A stretch of DNA of 7,853 nt from Alectryocaccomicrobium faecavium (GTDB lineage Bacteria; Bacillota; Clostridia; Christensenellales; Aristaeellaceae). Both the position numbers and the translations under genes were made by a program. Shown here in pieces: positions 5,559 through 7,853 of the stretch; positions within the stretch are counted from its first letter, which is position 1; every line of letters begins with the position of its first letter. The notes under the pieces are model-generated. The model ran no database searches and was not told the origin of the DNA. It saw nothing but the letters and a program-made list of their open reading frames with translations. The DNA lies in assembly GCA_018713425.1 (NCBI GenBank), contig DVOT01000254.1:1-7853 (forward strand). Reading direction: 5' to 3'.

Positions 5559-7267
5559 ACCGCTATCCGCCCTATCTGCGCGATGGCGACCCGGACGCGT
5601 ACCATTATGGTACGCTTTCTTACAATCGCCGCCGCAAATGCTGGGAAATCCATGCTGAACCCTGCGTAACTGAGCTGGCTAAGCGCCTGTTCCCCGGCTG
5701 TGAGGGGAGCGGCCGCGGTTTGGCGCGCTTCACGGCGCACCGCCGCGTGGTGGGCGACCTAAATTGGCTGATGTTGCGCTATCCATTGGAAGTGCGCGAG
5801 AGCGACCGCGCGCGCTGGGAAGAGGCGCTGGAAGACGCGCGCGAATTCGCTGTGCGGCGGGAGGCGGCGCGCCGTGCGCCGGAGAGCGCCGAACCGCCGG
5901 GAGAATTTCGCGCGGAGCTGATGGATTTCCAGAAAAAGGGACTGGCGTTTCTGCTGAACAACCGGCGTTGCCTGTTGGCAGACGATATGGGCCTGGGAAA
6001 AACCGTGCAGGCGCTAGCGTTTTTGTGCGCTACGAAGGCGTATCCGGCGCTCATCTGCGCGCCGCCGCACCTTTTAACCAATTGGCGGCGGGAAATCGAC
6101 CGGTTTTTGGGGCCGGAGATTCGCGTGCACGTTTTGCGCGGGCTTACGCCTCACGACTTGCCTGAGGGGGAAATTTACCTCACGCATTATTTGCTCCTGC
6201 GCGGCTGGAAGGAAGCGCTGCCCAAGATGGGCTTCCGCACCGTGATTTTCGATGAAATGCAGGAATTGCGCCACGCGGGCACGGAAAAGTATTCCGCGGC
6301 CAGCCTGGTTTCTTCCGCGGCGGAAAACGTCGTCGGCCTTTCCGGCACGCCCATTTACAACCACGGCGGCGAGATCTGGAACGTGATTAACGTGCTGGAT
6401 TTTCATTTTCTGGGCGATTGGGAGAGCTTTTCGCGCGAGTGGTGCTATGGCTATGGCAGCAACATCGTGGCCAAGCCCGATCTGCTGGGCGATTATTTAA
6501 AGCGCGAAGGGTTGATGTTGCGCCGCGTGAAGGGCGATGTGCTCAGCGAACTGCCGCCCAAGCGCCGCCTGGTGATCGAAATCGATTCGGACGATAAGGT
6601 TTATCGCGAATTGATGAAAGGCGCGTTCGCGCCGCTGATGCAGTATCGCGCGGAAGAGAACGCCGCGCGCCGCGCCATCCTGGCGGACGCCATTAGCCAG
6701 GTGGAACGACAGGCCACGGGCATCGCGAAAGCGCCCTATGTGTGCGCCTTTGTGCGCACGCTGCTGGAGGGCGGCGAGCGCGTGCTGCTGATGGCGCACC
6801 ATCATGCCGTGATGGACATCTATAAGAAAGAATTGCAGGGATACCGCCCGCGCTTTATCACGGGCCGGGAAAACGAAAGCCAGAAGGAAGCCTCGTACAC
6901 GGCCTTTATGGAGGAAAAGACGAATCTTCTCTGCCTGTCCTTGCGCGCCGCGAGCGGCCTAAATTTGCAAAGCGCGACGTGCGTGGTCTTTGGCGAGCTC
7001 GATTGGTCGCCGGCGGTTCACTCGCAGGCGGAGGACCGGGCGCACCGCATTGGGCAGAAGGATTCCCTCTTGTGCTACTATCTCGTCAGCCCGCACGGTT
7101 CCGACCGGGCCATGCAGGACGCTTTGGGTCTCAAAATCAGCCAGTTCGTGGGCCTGATGGGAGACGCGCAACCCGAGCCCGAAGAACAACTCTTTGCCGA
7201 ATCCCAGGCGCGGGAACATATCCTAGCGCTGGTGGATCGCTTGCTGTCGGAACAGGCGGAGGCGTGA
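5555..7267 (+). CDS. SNF2-family DEAD/DEAH-like helicase (dsDNA translocase)
   Basis: A superfamily 2 ATPase of the SNF2 group, 570 residues, expected to translocate on or remodel duplex DNA. An N-terminal module (about 1-115) lacks helicase motifs. The RecA-like domains follow: Q126 in DFQKKGL, motif I LADDMGLGKT (141-150), Ia APPHLLTNW (169-177), motif II DEMQ (233-236), III GLSGTPIYN (261-269), IV near RVLLMAHHH (409-417), V SLRAASGLNL (462-471) and VI QAEDRAHRIGQ (491-501), which contains the arginine fingers. All motifs are present, so it should be active. The start is the ATG at 5555 (ATGA overlap with the nuclease), with GGGGGA at 5542-5547; an in-frame opening at 5384 lies inside the nuclease gene and is ignored. 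The VVFGELDWSP segment (477-486) before motif VI is typical of phage-type SNF2 helicases. A role in replication, repair or defence is inference. Confidence 0.92.
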   Translation: MNRYPPYLRDGDPDAYHYGTLSYNRRRKCWEIHAEPCVTELAKRLFPGCEGSGRGLARFTAHRRVVGDLNWLMLRYPLEVRESDRARWEEALEDAREFAVRREAARRAPESAEPPGEFRAELMDFQKKGLAFLLNNRRCLLADDMGLGKTVQALAFLCATKAYPALICAPPHLLTNWRREIDRFLGPEIRVHVLRGLTPHDLPEGEIYLTHYLLLRGWKEALPKMGFRTVIFDEMQELRHAGTEKYSAASLVSSAAENVVGLSGTPIYNHGGEIWNVINVLDFHFLGDWESFSREWCYGYGSNIVAKPDLLGDYLKREGLMLRRVKGDVLSELPPKRRLVIEIDSDDKVYRELMKGAFAPLMQYRAEENAARRAILADAISQVERQATGIAKAPYVCAFVRTLLEGGERVLLMAHHHAVMDIYKKELQGYRPRFITGRENESQKEASYTAFMEEKTNLLCLSLRAASGLNLQSATCVVFGELDWSPAVHSQAEDRAHRIGQKDSLLCYYLVSPHGSDRAMQDALGLKISQFVGLMGDAQPEPEEQLFAESQAREHILALVDRLLSEQAEA

Positions 7268-7283
7268 CGATTGCGGAAAACCA

Positions 7284-7312
7284 TTGCAATTTGGGCAAAA
7301 GTGTGGTATTCT
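7284..7312 (+). promoter_or_regulatory. SigA-type promoter for the small membrane protein
   Basis: TTGCAA (7284-7289) and TATTCT (7307-7312) are separated by exactly 17 bp, with an extended -10 TGG. The predicted start of transcription is near 7319, about 28 bases before the ATG. The promoter begins 17 bp after the helicase stop codon, so the small gene has its own transcription. Confidence 0.72.
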
Positions 7313-7346
7313 ATAAGCGAAATCAAGCGCCGTATGGAGGGATGGC

Positions 7347-7628
7347 ATGAGTCCGTTTTATGGTATGGATTCGCTGTATGGTCAGGCGATAGGATTGTTC
7401 TCCATGGCCAACGTTATTTCGCTTCTTACGCTGATCCTTTCGCATGTGGTGTATGGCCTGGTTTCCCGCAAGCTGGCTGGGAAAAAGGGCTATGAGGGGT
7501 ATTTCTGGACGGGGTTTTTGCTGGGGATTATCGGGCTGATTTATGTGGCGGGTCTGCCGGTCAACCGTCGCCGCTCCCGCAGGCGCTATGCGGACGACGT
7601 CTATGGAACCACGGACGAAGGGGAATAA
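7347..7628 (+). CDS. Small two-helix membrane protein of unknown function
   Basis: Not recognised as a named family. The 93 residues contain two hydrophobic stretches, about 17-39 (ending LVS) and 52-70 (FWTGFLLGIIGLIYVAGLP), joined by a short basic loop RKLAGKKGYEG. A very basic patch RRRSRRR follows at 74-80, then an acidic tail ending DEGE. The positive patch after the second helix points to a hairpin with loop and tail in the cytoplasm. Similar small hairpin proteins with a GYxGFxW-like turn before the second helix are common in clostridia, to my knowledge without assigned function. The ATG at 7347 follows TGGAGGG (7335-7341). The gene has its own promoter and terminator, so it is a monocistronic unit. 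Confidence 0.8.
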   Translation: MSPFYGMDSLYGQAIGLFSMANVISLLTLILSHVVYGLVSRKLAGKKGYEGYFWTGFLLGIIGLIYVAGLPVNRRRSRRRYADDVYGTTDEGE

Positions 7629-7682
7629 GGCCTTGGAGGCACTGGCGCTATAGGCTGGTGGATTGAACTTTGCATACTTGTA

Positions 7683-7713
7683 CGCCGCGGGAGGCATTTC
7701 CTGCGGCGGTTTT
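7683..7713 (+). terminator. Intrinsic terminator after the small membrane protein gene
   Basis: A 10-bp stem, CGCCGCGGGA (7683-7692) with TCCTGCGGCG (7699-7708) and one G-T wobble, closes a six-base loop. It is followed by G and TTTT (7710-7713) and then GCTTCTT. It begins 55 bp after the stop codon and just before the next promoter. Confidence 0.75.
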
Positions 7714-7724
7714 GCTTCTTGTCA

Positions 7725-7753
7725 TTGTCAAACGCAGCAGGGCATGGTATAAT
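7725..7753 (+). promoter_or_regulatory. Near-consensus SigA promoter for the last gene
   Basis: TTGTCA (7725-7730), a 17-bp spacer, and a perfect TATAAT (7748-7753) preceded by TGG. It is the strongest-looking promoter in the window. A second TTGTCA lies directly before the first (7719-7724). The predicted leader is about 23 bases. Confidence 0.82.
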
Positions 7754-7782
7754 GGAGACAGCAAAGCGGGGAGGCGCGAAAG

Positions 7783-7853
7783 ATGGCGAAAGACGGCTGG
7801 GCGGAAATGCGCGGCAAGAGCGTGGACGAGGTCGATATACGGGACGACTTCAT
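7783..7853 (+). CDS. Unidentified protein, 5' end only (truncated by window end)
   Basis: A reading frame opens at the ATG at 7783, eight bases after GGGGAGG (7768-7774) and about 30 bases after a near-consensus promoter. Only 23 full codons are visible, beginning MAKDGWAEMRGKS and rich in charged residues, with no signal peptide or membrane segment. That is too little to assign a family. The promoter plus ribosome binding site make it a credible gene start. Confidence 0.65.
   Translation, partial: MAKDGWAEMRGKSVDEVDIRDDF

Noticed and set aside
4808..5740. A 310-codon open frame on the minus strand
   Set aside because: It is antisense to three well-supported genes, with alanine/arginine/serine-rich composition and no motif.

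Overview
The window looks like a chromosomal stretch from a high-GC member of the Bacillota, probably a gut-type clostridium. The evidence is strong AAGGAGG-type ribosome binding sites, an LplA/LplB/YtcP-type sugar importer without its own ATPase, and promoters of the TTGnnn-N17-TGGTATnnT type. I cannot place it to order; Christensenellales-like is only a guess. Every supported gene lies on the + strand. I see no tRNA, rRNA, CRISPR array, insertion sequence or phage structural gene.

Region 1 (1-4308) is one operon: the C-terminal part of a solute-binding protein, two CUT1-type permeases and a cytoplasmic M14-family zinc peptidase/deacylase. A strong terminator-like hairpin sits between the binding-protein gene and the first permease, as expected if the binding protein is made in excess. 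The operon closes with a terminator at 4266-4308. No ATPase is present, so a shared MsmX-like ATPase is likely. The M14 enzyme suggests that the imported compound carries an amide or peptide bond, but the substrate cannot be read from sequence.

Region 2 (4309-7267) starts with a 14-bp inverted repeat lying directly against a promoter. It continues with three tightly coupled genes: a sugar-phosphate nucleotidyltransferase, a 121-residue PD-(D/E)XK nuclease that overlaps it by 13 bp, and a 570-residue SNF2-family helicase that overlaps the nuclease through ATGA. The nuclease-helicase pair resembles a module known to me from phage replication regions, yet no phage genes are visible here. The helicase C-terminal core also recalls eukaryotic SMARCAL1/ZRANB3 annealing helicases. 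This three-gene unit is the most interesting part of the window.

Region 3 (7268-7853) holds a separately promoted 93-residue two-helix membrane protein, its terminator, and a consensus promoter driving an unidentified gene that runs off the window after 23 codons.
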